From: a bacterium
GTDB taxonomy: Bacteria > Bacillota_I > Bacilli_A > RF39 > UBA660
DNA length: 10,150 nucleotides
Assembly (NCBI GenBank): GCA_029007685.1
Contig: JAQXIG010000080.1
Span: 1 to 10,150 of the forward strand
Direction: 5' to 3'
Positions within the stretch are counted from its first letter, which is position 1. Each line of letters starts with the position of its first letter. The translations under genes and the position numbers were made by a program. Under the pieces are notes generated by a model. The model worked only from the letters and a program-made list of their open reading frames with translations. It was not told the DNA's origin and did not search any database. This document shows, in pieces, positions 1 to 6,148 of the stretch.

Positions 1-126
1 ATAACCAATTGTTCCTTCCACTACATCTTTAAAAAGTTTACAAATGAGACAAATATAATCATCTGACAAGTCACCATCATATTCTTCGATATACCCGCAC
101 ACAGTACAACGAAACTGCTTTTTCAT
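1..126 (-). CDS. Rubredoxin-like protein, N-terminal part (cut by window edge)
   Basis: The 42 visible residues carry two CxxC knuckles, CTVCG (Cys7, Cys10) and CLIC (Cys26, Cys29), the iron-binding pattern of rubredoxin and rubredoxin-like domains. Such domains bind one Fe(Cys)4 and transfer single electrons in the cytoplasm, often to rubrerythrin-type peroxidases. The spacer between the knuckles is 15 residues, shorter than in classical rubredoxin, as in the small domains fused to rubrerythrins or flavin reductases. The Gly that normally follows the second knuckle is Lys. The ATG at 126 is chosen because AGGAG (139-135) lies 8 nt upstream; an ATG at 130-128 is in another frame and gives only a short peptide. 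The frame is open to the edge, so it could be a free rubredoxin or the start of a larger protein. Promoter and Fur-type operator lie upstream. Confidence 0.75.
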   Translation of the reverse strand, partial: MKKQFRCTVCGYIEEYDGDLSDDYICLICKLFKDVVEGTIGY

Positions 127-250
127 TCATGTATCTCCTAACAAACGAGATCAAAAATGAATTCTAGGTCAGAAACATGATGCTAATGACTTCACTTCAT
201 AAAACAGTAGAAGATTATCATAGGATCAAACTTGTCACAATATACATCTT

Positions 251-265
251 TGATAATCATTATCA
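251..265. promoter_or_regulatory. Fur-type operator, perfect 7-1-7 palindrome
   Basis: TGATAATCATTATCA is a perfect 7-1-7 inverted repeat and matches the Bacillus-type Fur box TGATAATnATTATCA at every fixed position. It lies 6 nt downstream of the -10 hexamer, over the predicted transcription start, where a bound repressor would block initiation. PerR boxes (TTATAATnATTATAA) are close relatives, so PerR control is the main alternative, but the outer TGA/TCA bases favour Fur. Confidence 0.7.
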
Positions 266-271
266 CTTCAA

Positions 272-299
272 ATTATAACACAATATTAAAAAAAAACAA
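272..299 (-). promoter_or_regulatory. Extended -10 promoter for the rubredoxin-like gene
   Basis: On the minus strand TTGTTT (299-294) is followed after 16 nt by TATAAT (277-272), and the -10 is preceded by TGT, an extended -10 element. Transcription would start near 265 and give a leader of about 140 nt before the ATG at 126. The perfect -10 makes this one of the best promoter matches in the window. Confidence 0.6.
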
Positions 300-373
300 T
301 CACCTTTTATCAATATTTTTCACTACATGACAACCAAATCATGTTTGTAAAAAAGAGTCAATACCATTCATTT

Positions 374-908
374 CTAGGCTTTAAAGAATTTCCAGTTTTC
401 ATAAGATTTCTCGCCTGCTCTATCATCATATCTTATGTTCATTCCAAAGCAAGCAATCACCCATAACCGTTCTTTATGGATCTGTACCATCACACCCCTG
501 TCCTTCACGTATTGCCTCCTCTAATTCTAAATTAATATTCCATTCAAACGCAGCACAACGTTTGTGATATATTTCATACGTTGATACTGAAGATTTTTTT
601 ATTTAAAAAGTAACAATGTCATGAAAACTATTAGAAAATAAATCAGAAGTATATTCTCCTAATATCAACTTAAATTCCCTAATCTCTCTATTTTACAATT
701 TATAATCTTTTATTCCATTATCCCCTCTATTATCATGATCATCTTCTTCTTTAAACACACTATATACTTCTCTAACAAAAAATGCTATTAGTAATATATA
801 TTATAATGCACTATTTTGTAATTCTTTAGCAATTCCTTCTTAATCCACATTATATTTTAAAATTTTATTCTAACTTAATTTTTGCCATAATCTTGATAAA
901 ATTTTCAT
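374..908 (-). pseudogene. Decayed gene of unrecognised family, ~178 codons
   Basis: Read from ATG 908 the frame begins MKILSRLWQKLS and continues to about 480, interrupted by a TAG (codon 13) and TAAs (codons 23, 36, 72, 102). Segments such as EGIAKELQNSAL, YILLIAFFVREVYSVFKEED and FEWNINLELEEAIREGQG look protein-like. Near 480 the sense shifts by one base into HKERLWVIACFGMNIRYDDR, which ends in FFKA and a TAG at 376-374. One frame carrying sense over 140 codons with only nonsense interruptions, then one frameshift, suggests an inactivated gene. I do not recognise the family. An alternative for the last part is a real 44-aa gene at 508-374: a GTG sits 6 nt behind AGGAGG (520-515). But that AGGAGG is also explained by the Glu-Glu codons of the older frame. 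No clear ribosome site precedes ATG 908. Confidence 0.45.
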
Positions 909-1298
909 ATTTATATGGTAAATTCTAAATATAAAATTTGATTTATGTGGGTATGTAACAAACGCTTAAAAAATATGAAATAAGGTGATCTATGAATGAA
1001 GGAAAAGATAATAATACTAATATTAGTATCTAAAAAAGCACCAACTTCTTTGGAATTGGATACTTTTGTATATTAAGTTCAAACTATAAAAGTTCGAACA
1101 GATTTCACGATGGAGCCTTAACTATACACGTTTACGAAATTAAGATTATAAGATTTGATTAAATCTCTCTGATAAATTCATTATATCATTTCTTAGATAT
1201 TTTCAAGGGAGTATGGAAAAAAAAATAAATTTAATATATAATATTATTAGTTTTTTGGATTAACTTTAAATTATAAAAATGTTTAGGAGTAACTAATT
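909..1298. other. AT-rich gap without a convincing gene
   Basis: About 390 bp between the decayed gene and the acetyltransferase gene. The only gene-like signal is a 26-codon plus-strand reading frame at 996-1076 (begins MKEKIIILILVSKK, ends DTFVY) with AGGTGA 7 nt upstream; it may be a remnant or chance. No RNA gene, strong hairpin or repeat is visible. A weak promoter for the next gene may lie at 1214-1242. Confidence 0.5.
1214..1242 (+). promoter_or_regulatory. Possible promoter of the acetyltransferase cassette
   Basis: A perfect TATAAT (1237-1242) lies 17 nt behind TGGAAA (1214-1219, 4 of 6 matches to TTGACA), about 57 nt before the ATG at 1299. In DNA this AT-rich a TATAAT is easily found by chance, so this is a weak call. 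Confidence 0.3.
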
Positions 1299-1829
1299 AT
1301 GAAAAGAAAATTAAGCAAAGAAATAGAAAAAATATTAGTTGAAAATAATATGACATTTGAAATTGCTAGTTTAGAACAATTAAATGAAATATACGAATTA
1401 TATAATAATAGGACAAGTTGGTTTAAAGAAAACAATATAAAACAATGGTCAAGGTATATTATAATACACGAAAGTGAGTTTCCAACAGCAATAGAAAATA
1501 AAAACTATTACATATTAAAAAAGAGTAAGAATAATGAAATAATTGCAGGATTTGAAATATCTAATAATCCGGGCTATTTTGAAGATAATGGGCAATCATT
1601 ATATCTAAATAAAGTTGTTTCAAAGGTAGGACATAAGAATATAGGATCATTTATATTTATGATTTGTAAAGATTTAGCGAAAAATAATAATATGAAATAT
1701 TTAAGACTTGATTGCATTAAATGGAATGATAAACTAAATGAAATTTATGAAAAACACGGCTTTAAATTAGTTGGTTATGGTAAATCAGATTATGAATATT
1801 GTTTAAGGGAGTGTAATATATATGAGTAA
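1299..1829 (+). CDS. GNAT family N-acetyltransferase
   Basis: A 176-aa protein of normal GNAT length, predicted cytoplasmic, that would transfer an acetyl group from acetyl-CoA to an amine; the substrate cannot be read from the sequence. Motif A is visible around residues 105-130 (LYLNKVVSKVGHKNIGSFIF), with the Gly-containing turn that binds the CoA pyrophosphate. It is followed by LRLDC, and then by N-x-x-L-x-x-I-Y-E-K-H-G-F, the typical closing strand-helix-strand of the fold. The ATG is preceded by AGGAG (1285-1289) with a 9-nt gap. Its end overlaps the next gene by 8 nt, so the two are translated together. Ile is mostly ATA, unlike the cadherin-repeat genes to the right, which fits acquisition from a more AT-rich genome. 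Family assignment is firm, function unknown. Confidence 0.85.
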   Translation: MKRKLSKEIEKILVENNMTFEIASLEQLNEIYELYNNRTSWFKENNIKQWSRYIIIHESEFPTAIENKNYYILKKSKNNEIIAGFEISNNPGYFEDNGQSLYLNKVVSKVGHKNIGSFIFMICKDLAKNNNMKYLRLDCIKWNDKLNEIYEKHGFKLVGYGKSDYEYCLRECNIYE

Positions 1830-2535
1830 AGTAATCATAGGAATTGTAGCAAAACACAATGGCGAAATTAAAAAAAGGCCAAATACTTATATTAGAGATG
1901 AAGTAAAACAAGCGATATTTGATAATGGTGCTATTGCAATAGGAATATTGCCAACAGAAAATGAAATAAAATTATGTGAAAATGATTGGAATGATACACT
2001 AACTGAAAAAGAAAGAGAAGATTTAATAGACCAAATATCTTTATGTGATGGAATTATAATTCAAGGTGGTACACAAAATGATGAATATGAAATTGTAATT
2101 GCAAAATATTGTTATGATAATAATATACCTATTTTAGGTATATGTGCAGGACAAAATAATATTGTTAGAGCTTTGGGTGGAACTACAATTAAAGTGGCTA
2201 ATCCAGAAAAACATAATAATACTACTGATGACTATGTTCATAATATAACAATCAATAAAGACTCTCGTTTTTATAAAATAATTCAAAAGAATGAAATAAT
2301 GGTTAATTCAAGACATAACAATTCAGTTGAAAATTGCCCGTTATTAAACAAAGTTGCTTTTTGTGAAGATGGCTATGCAGATGTAGTAGAATCAGAAGAT
2401 AAAGACTTCTATATTGGTGTAAGATTTCACCCAGAAAGTTTATATAAAATAGATGAAAATCATAATATAATATTTAAAGAATTTATTAAGAGTTGTAAAA
2501 ATAAGAGTAATAAACAATTAATTTTGAATATTTAA
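1822..2535 (+). CDS. Peptidase C26 / class I glutamine amidotransferase-like hydrolase
   Basis: A 237-aa protein matching the gamma-glutamyl-gamma-aminobutyrate hydrolase (PuuD-like, peptidase C26) family, which hydrolyses gamma-glutamyl bonds with a Cys-His-Glu triad. The nucleophile elbow is PILGICAGQ, with Cys108; the second signature is VRFHPES, with His203 and Glu205. GGT at 82-84 (IIIQGGTQND) is the oxyanion strand turn, and VNSRHNNSV (161-169) is the conserved VNSxH element. The usual Arg after the Cys (GICRG) is Ala here, so substrate preference may differ. No signal peptide, so cytoplasmic. AAGGGAG (1805-1811) lies 10 nt before the ATG, which sits inside the end of the acetyltransferase gene. 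The pairing suggests that acetylation and gamma-glutamyl hydrolysis act on the same small molecule; that is inference. Confidence 0.85.
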   Translation: MSKVIIGIVAKHNGEIKKRPNTYIRDEVKQAIFDNGAIAIGILPTENEIKLCENDWNDTLTEKEREDLIDQISLCDGIIIQGGTQNDEYEIVIAKYCYDNNIPILGICAGQNNIVRALGGTTIKVANPEKHNNTTDDYVHNITINKDSRFYKIIQKNEIMVNSRHNNSVENCPLLNKVAFCEDGYADVVESEDKDFYIGVRFHPESLYKIDENHNIIFKEFIKSCKNKSNKQLILNI

Positions 2536-3322
2536 ATCAAACGATTAAGTATATAGAAGAAAATCTAACTGAAAATATTGAATATAAAGAATTATCAAAA
2601 ATTGTTGGAGTATCAGAATATAATTTGCAAAGAATATTTACATTTTTAACAAACATTTCACTAGCAGAATATATAAGGAAAAGAAGATTGAGTAAAGCAT
2701 TTGAGGAATTAAAAACAACAGATATAAAAATTATAGATTTAGCAGTTAAGTATCAATATGACTCACAGATATCTTTTGCTAGAGCTTTTAAAAGTATGTT
2801 TGGAGTAACTCCAAGTGAATGTAAGTTAAGTGATGTTGAATATAAGCAATTCCCAATAATAAAATTTAATAACAATAATGATATTTGTGAAGAATTAAAT
2901 TATGAAATAAAAGAAATTGACGAAATTAAATTATATTGTGTAGAAACATCTGCAATAACTCACGAAGATCTACTTTATAATATAAAAAAATTGTATTCAG
3001 ATATAGAAGAAAATGGATTGTATGATGAATTTAATAGAAATGGTATGTATGGAATATCCATATGCAAAAAAAGATGGCTACTTGTATTATGTTGGTAGCG
3101 AAGAAAAATATAATAACACAAAAGAATTTATGATTCCTGCAGGTAAATATGTAATATTTAGTGTGAATTCAAGAGAACAAAAAGATATAGTAAAAACTGA
3201 AAATTATATATACACAATGGTTTCATTCTACTAATTATAATATTGATGATGAATTTAATTTTGAATTATATACAAGCAACAATTGTTATTTATATATGTT
3301 AATAAAAGATAAACAAAAATGA
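2517..3322 (+). pseudogene. AraC family regulator with Rob-like effector domain, broken
   Basis: The first piece (frame of 2625) encodes a complete AraC/XylS double helix-turn-helix: about NQTIKYIEENL to FGVTPSEC, with SLAEYIRKRRLSKA and the second-helix region ISFARAFKSMFG. A GyrI/Rob-type effector-binding domain follows. The gene is broken in three ways. The open frame begins at 2514 after a TAA and has no ATG, GTG or TTG until the TTG at 2625, which already lies inside the first DNA-binding half. Sense leaves this frame near 3058 (ISICKKRW versus AKKDGYLYYVGSEE one frame on). It shifts again near 3202-3216, so the C-terminus reads TQWFHSTNYNIDDEFNFELY and ends KDKQK at TGA 3320-3322. It starts directly at the end of the C26 gene and was probably the cassette regulator. 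Sequencing error could explain the shifts but not the missing start. Confidence 0.8.
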
Positions 3323-3383
3323 TTTGTTTTTTGTCAAGTAGTGTTGGTGAGTCCAAAAACTAATGATAAATGAACTGTGATAC

Positions 3384-3413
3384 AGAGGACTGGAAATAGT
3401 CCTCTTTAATTTT
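3384..3413. terminator. Hairpin between the AraC remnant and the transposase remnant
   Basis: AGAGGACT (3384-3391) and AGTCCTCT (3398-3405) form a perfect 8-bp stem with a 6-nt loop, followed on the plus strand by TTAATTTT. It could end plus-strand transcripts of the cassette, or be the 3' hairpin of the insertion sequence, since the transposase stop (3408-3406) touches it on the minus strand. Confidence 0.5.
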
Positions 3414-3815
3414 GCTTTATACCTTTTATAAGCATAACTATTTCTTTTAAATGTTTGAACTTTTTATAACCACAGCCAACATATTTAATTTGTTTAATAA
3501 CATCATTAATTCCTTCAACAACGTCGTTAGAATATTCATAGTCAAATGAATTACGAATATATTTTCCATATCCTTAAATGTTTTAAGCGATATCTTTTTC
3601 AGAACCTTTTTGCATAAGTTCTAATTTAATATTTAAATTAACATCATTATCAAAGTTTTTTCTATTTTATTAGAATAAATTTGTTTTATAAAATCACCAT
3701 TAAAAATGTTTGTTAGTTGATAAATAATATTGATTTTTAGAAATTTTCTATAAGTTGATTCTAATTTTACTTGTTCTATAAATTCTTCTATTTCTTTGAC
3801 TTTCATATGCAACAT
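3406..3815 (-). pseudogene. ISL3-family transposase remnant (C-terminal part)
   Basis: The last 42 codons read YEYSNDVVEGINDVIKQIKY, then VGCGYKKFKHLKEIV, ending in GIKQN and TAA. This is the C-terminal signature of ISL3-type DDE transposases (YSNG.VEG.NNKIK.IKR...GYR.F.NF). Upstream on the same strand SLKTFKDM and GKYIRNSFDYE lie in two frames, so a frameshift and stops occur around 3570-3585. A short open piece from 3815 (MLHMKVKEIEEFIEQ...) is probably another part of the same gene. The normal ISL3 protein is over 400 aa, so most of the N-terminal zinc-finger and catalytic core is missing. The sequence near 3325-3360 may be the outer end of the element, but I found no matching inverted repeat on the other side. 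Confidence 0.7.
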
Positions 3816-4042
3816 CGTCCCAATTAATTATATATGACAATTTGTTATGACAAATTACAAGTGTGTTTCTAAATTGACAATTCAATTTAAATTTTGTTTT
3901 ATCATAATTTTTTTGTTATAAAACTTGAAGTATAGTAACGTAATTTGCTACCAAAACAGAATTTTAATTAATTAACTTGTAAAAACACTTGTGTACAAAA
4001 CAAACATTTGCCATAATCGTTTATAGTTTTAATATAAAAAAA
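3816..4042. other. AT-rich gap; possible plus-strand promoter
   Basis: No open reading frame or RNA gene is recognisable. It contains a small inverted repeat, AATTTGT-TATG-ACAAATT (around 3838-3855). It also holds TTGACA (3874-3879) followed after 17 nt by TTTTAT (3897-3902), a plausible plus-strand promoter with nothing obvious to transcribe before the hairpin at 4163-4188. It may hold further debris of the insertion sequence. Confidence 0.4.
3874..3902 (+). promoter_or_regulatory. Possible orphan promoter
   Basis: A perfect TTGACA -35 and a 4-of-6 -10 (TTTTAT) with ideal 17-nt spacing. No gene follows on the plus strand; a transcript from about 3909 could end at the hairpin at 4163-4188. 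Chance match in AT-rich DNA is quite possible. Confidence 0.25.
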
Positions 4043-4072
4043 TCCACCTAACTAAGCTTTGATTTAGGTGGA
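4036..4072 (-). terminator. Intrinsic terminator, minus strand
   Basis: TCCACCTAA and TTAGGTGGA (4043-4051 and 4064-4072) form a perfect 9-bp stem with a 12-nt loop. On the minus strand it is followed directly by seven T residues (4042-4036), the classic intrinsic terminator layout. It is the second hairpin downstream of tRNA-Cys and would stop transcripts that pass the one at 4163-4188. Confidence 0.75.
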
Positions 4073-4162
4073 CCATAACTTTATAACTACACTCAACACA
4101 GCAATATGAACTGTTCCTTTTTATTGTATGAAGATTCCTTCATCCATATACATAATAACATA

Positions 4163-4188
4163 AAAACGACTTGTTAAAAAGTCGTTTT
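4163..4188. terminator. Intrinsic terminator behind tRNA-Cys (possibly bidirectional)
   Basis: AAAACGACTT and AAGTCGTTTT (4163-4172 and 4179-4188) form a perfect 10-bp stem with a 6-nt loop. On the minus strand it lies about 39 nt past the CCA end of tRNA-Cys and ends in a run of five T. On the plus strand it is followed by CTATTTTTT, so it can work in both directions. Confidence 0.75.
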
Positions 4189-4226
4189 CTATTTTTTACC
4201 CGAAAAATTCGAGTTTCCTATCAATC

Positions 4227-4300
4227 TGGAGGGCCTAGTCGGATTTGAACCAACGATCAGGGAGTTGCAGTCCCACGCCTTACCACTTGGCTATAGACCC
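4227..4300 (-). tRNA. tRNA-Cys (GCA)
   Basis: A complete 74-nt cloverleaf with encoded CCA (4229-4227). The acceptor stem is GGGTCTA pairing with TAGGCCC (one G-T pair), and the discriminator base is T, as expected for tRNA-Cys. The D arm GCCAAGTGGTAAGGC is typical of bacterial tRNA-Cys. The anticodon loop CTGCAAC gives anticodon GCA. The T arm is GTTGG-TTCAAAT-CCGAC. The top pair of the anticodon stem is a T-T mismatch, leaving four good pairs. It has its own promoter upstream and terminators downstream, so it is probably a separate transcription unit. Confidence 0.95.
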
Positions 4301-4304
4301 ATCT

Positions 4305-4345
4305 ATAAAATGTATATGCAACAACTCACTACATATACATTTTAT
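4305..4345. repeat. Perfect 14-bp inverted repeat over the tRNA promoter
   Basis: ATAAAATGTATATG (4305-4318) and CATATACATTTTAT (4332-4345) are exact reverse complements with a 13-nt loop. One arm contains the -10 box of the tRNA-Cys promoter; the other ends 4 nt before the tRNA. In read-through RNA from the surface-protein operon it would form a long hairpin and could end that operon. In a transcript started at 4332 it could not form. A protein-binding operator is another possibility. Confidence 0.65.
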
Positions 4346-4367
4346 CGAAATATAAGAAAGATGTCAA
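4339..4367 (-). promoter_or_regulatory. Sigma-A promoter of tRNA-Cys
   Basis: On the minus strand a perfect TTGACA (4367-4362) is followed after exactly 17 nt by TAAAAT (4344-4339, 5 of 6). Transcription would begin near 4332, about 30 nt before the mature tRNA 5' end at 4300. It lies between the end of the surface-protein operon and the tRNA. Confidence 0.75.
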
Positions 4368-4403
4368 TATCATGAAACCATAAAAATTGAAAATAGACGG
4401 TAA

Positions 4404-6146
4404 CTATCTTATTCTCTCTTTTTTAGTATTGCCTTTTTTCTTGCAATCTAATTTAGAAGTTTTATTCACACTTTCTAAATCTTTTGTAAACTCTTTATGT
4501 TTTTTACCAATAAAATATCCAATCACAAAAAAGATAATCGACGATCCAAAAACTATGCCAATCCAAATAAGAATCATATTATTTCTTTTCTCTGGTTGTA
4601 AAACATAAACTGCCTTATCACCACTTTCCGATTTCACCGTAATCACATAAATTCCATCAACTTCTAACACACTGACACTGCTATTCGAATCTTCCGCTAC
4701 TGCCCTGATCTTTATTTTTTTATTATTGGTATTCTTATAATGATATAAAAATAGCTTTTTATCAAAAACTTCCTTTAGTTTGCCATTTTTAACTGTTAAC
4801 TCTTTTAAATAAGTATTGCTACTATGATTCATATCCTCAATACTAGCAGCTCTTACTACCATAACTTTATAAGTTCGAATCGATTCATCTTCAGCTGTTA
4901 CTTTCAGTAAATACTGATTATTCCCAACACTTAATTTTTCTGGTCCTTCCTTCTTCAGAATTCCATACTTAGTATCTTCCACTACGGCATCTATTTGAAT
5001 AGAATCTATTTCATATGGTAAATAGATAATATAATTCTCTTTTTCTTTTTCAAACTGTGGACTCAAAATTCCTACAGATACCGTAAGCGAAGCCAAATAA
5101 TTATTAGTTGACAAAACTTTATTTGGATCTTTTCCACGGCTAACATGAATTGTATAGGTTTTTACACTACCATTTTCTGCTGTAACCTGAATTTTTACAT
5201 CCCTCGTTTCCTCAGCCACTAAATCATTTTGACCAGTAATCGACACTTTAGCCTTACTATCTTCCGCTTTAGCATTGACATCTAAACTGCTAACACTATA
5301 GGGAACAGCTAAACTATATTCTTCCTTACTAGCTGAAAAACTCGGCTCCAAACTACCGCCATTCACCGTCAAACTAGCAAGTTTGTTATTACTGCTACGA
5401 TTATCCTTACGATTCACATGAATCGTATAAGTTTTTTTTGCTCCACTCGGAGCAGTTACGGTAATAGAAATAGTATTATTACCATAATCTAACAATTTAG
5501 AACCTATACCGGTTACTCTAGCTCCACCATCTTCTGCTTGAGCATTAACGGTAACTTGATTCACATCGCTATCTACATTCACCTGATATGAAGTATTATT
5601 TTTATCAAATGGAAGAGAACCAGAACTAATCGTTAAATTACTTAGATTATTATTAGAACTAGGCGGATTGACTACTTGAACCGCCTTAGCACTGATATGT
5701 GCTGTTGCCTTATCAACCGTATCTGATATTTTAGCATTTTTTAAAGTAATCGTTGTACTACATAATCTTTTAGCGTGAAAAGTAAAAGTAAAGACATTTG
5801 TATACCCTGTAATCCCATTAGACAAAGAAGTATCTAATCCTGCTAATTTATAATCAGCTGCGGGATTCATTTGAAATCCATAAGGATAATTTACCCCAAC
5901 TCCGGATACATACTCTAAACAACTACTATCAAATGACAAATTACCACCAACACTGGCGATACCACCATTTGCCCCATTTACATCAGAAATATACATAGTG
6001 ATGGTGATATTATTTCCGACATAAACAGTAGAGTCTCCACTAAATCCGATCGTAGCACTCCCCGCAGCCTTAACCATTGACGGACACAAAAAAAAGAGAG
6101 CAGATAAGAGGATTAATCGCAACATCGTCTCATATAAATTCTTCAT
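4404..6146 (-). CDS. Membrane-anchored cohesin-like and cadherin-like repeat surface protein (580 aa)
   Basis: Signal peptide at 1-27 (hydrophobic core LILLSALFFL, cleavage likely after VKA). Cohesin-like beta-sandwich at about 30-160, including GFSGDSTV, NGGIASVGGNLSFDS and the closing TTITLKNAK strand. Four cadherin-like beta-sandwich repeats (PF12733 type, pattern L..L.v..G.l.P.F....Y...v ... VtaedG....Y.i.v.R) lie at about 164-247, 253-337, 347-433 and 443-517. A membrane helix at about 524-546 is followed by a Lys-rich cytoplasmic tail of some 34 residues. No LPxTG motif, so it is held by the helix, not by sortase. The ATG at 6146 is preferred over an in-frame TTG at 6161 because GGAGGG lies 7 nt before it. 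It starts 2 nt after the stop of its paralogue. Likely role: display of a dockerin-binding site. Cys76 and Cys129 in the cohesin are absent from the paralogue and might form a disulfide. Confidence 0.85.
   Translation of the reverse strand: MKNLYETMLRLILLSALFFLCPSMVKAAGSATIGFSGDSTVYVGNNITITMYISDVNGANGGIASVGGNLSFDSSCLEYVSGVGVNYPYGFQMNPAADYKLAGLDTSLSNGITGYTNVFTFTFHAKRLCSTTITLKNAKISDTVDKATAHISAKAVQVVNPPSSNNNLSNLTISSGSLPFDKNNTSYQVNVDSDVNQVTVNAQAEDGGARVTGIGSKLLDYGNNTISITVTAPSGAKKTYTIHVNRKDNRSSNNKLASLTVNGGSLEPSFSASKEEYSLAVPYSVSSLDVNAKAEDSKAKVSITGQNDLVAEETRDVKIQVTAENGSVKTYTIHVSRGKDPNKVLSTNNYLASLTVSVGILSPQFEKEKENYIIYLPYEIDSIQIDAVVEDTKYGILKKEGPEKLSVGNNQYLLKVTAEDESIRTYKVMVVRAASIEDMNHSSNTYLKELTVKNGKLKEVFDKKLFLYHYKNTNNKKIKIRAVAEDSNSSVSVLEVDGIYVITVKSESGDKAVYVLQPEKRNNMILIWIGIVFGSSIIFFVIGYFIGKKHKEFTKDLESVNKTSKLDCKKKGNTKKERIR
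5905..6065 (-). repeat. Paralogous cohesin segment, copy 1
   Basis: Aligns base for base without gaps to 8040-8200 (offset 2135). Most positions are identical by eye, for example ATACATACTCTAAA, GCGATACCACCATT and TCTCCACTAAATCC on the plus strand. It encodes the start of the mature cohesin-like domain in both genes and shows that they arose by tandem duplication. Confidence 0.8.
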
Positions 6147-6148
6147 GA

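Noticed and set aside
128..130. Upstream ATG before the rubredoxin-like gene
   Set aside because: Different frame, stops after about 17 codons and lacks the CxxC pattern; ATG 126 has a better gap to AGGAG.
374..908. Stop-codon reassignment (TAA/TAG read as Gln) as the explanation for the interrupted frame
   Set aside because: Neighbouring intact genes end in TAA or TAG at sensible places, and the frame also has a shift near 480; decay is simpler.
1213..1263. A 16-codon frame beginning MEKKINL before the acetyltransferase gene
   Set aside because: AAGGGAG is only one base from the ATG, too close to work, and the peptide is low complexity.
4227..4300. tRNA-Cys as an integration site for the cassette
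   Set aside because: I found no second copy of the tRNA 3' end elsewhere in the window and no integrase gene.
4387..4608. Plus-strand open frame of 73 codons
   Set aside because: Lies wholly opposite the 580-aa surface-protein gene, has no ribosome-binding site, and its hydrophobic look comes from the complement of Lys-rich codons and the membrane helix.
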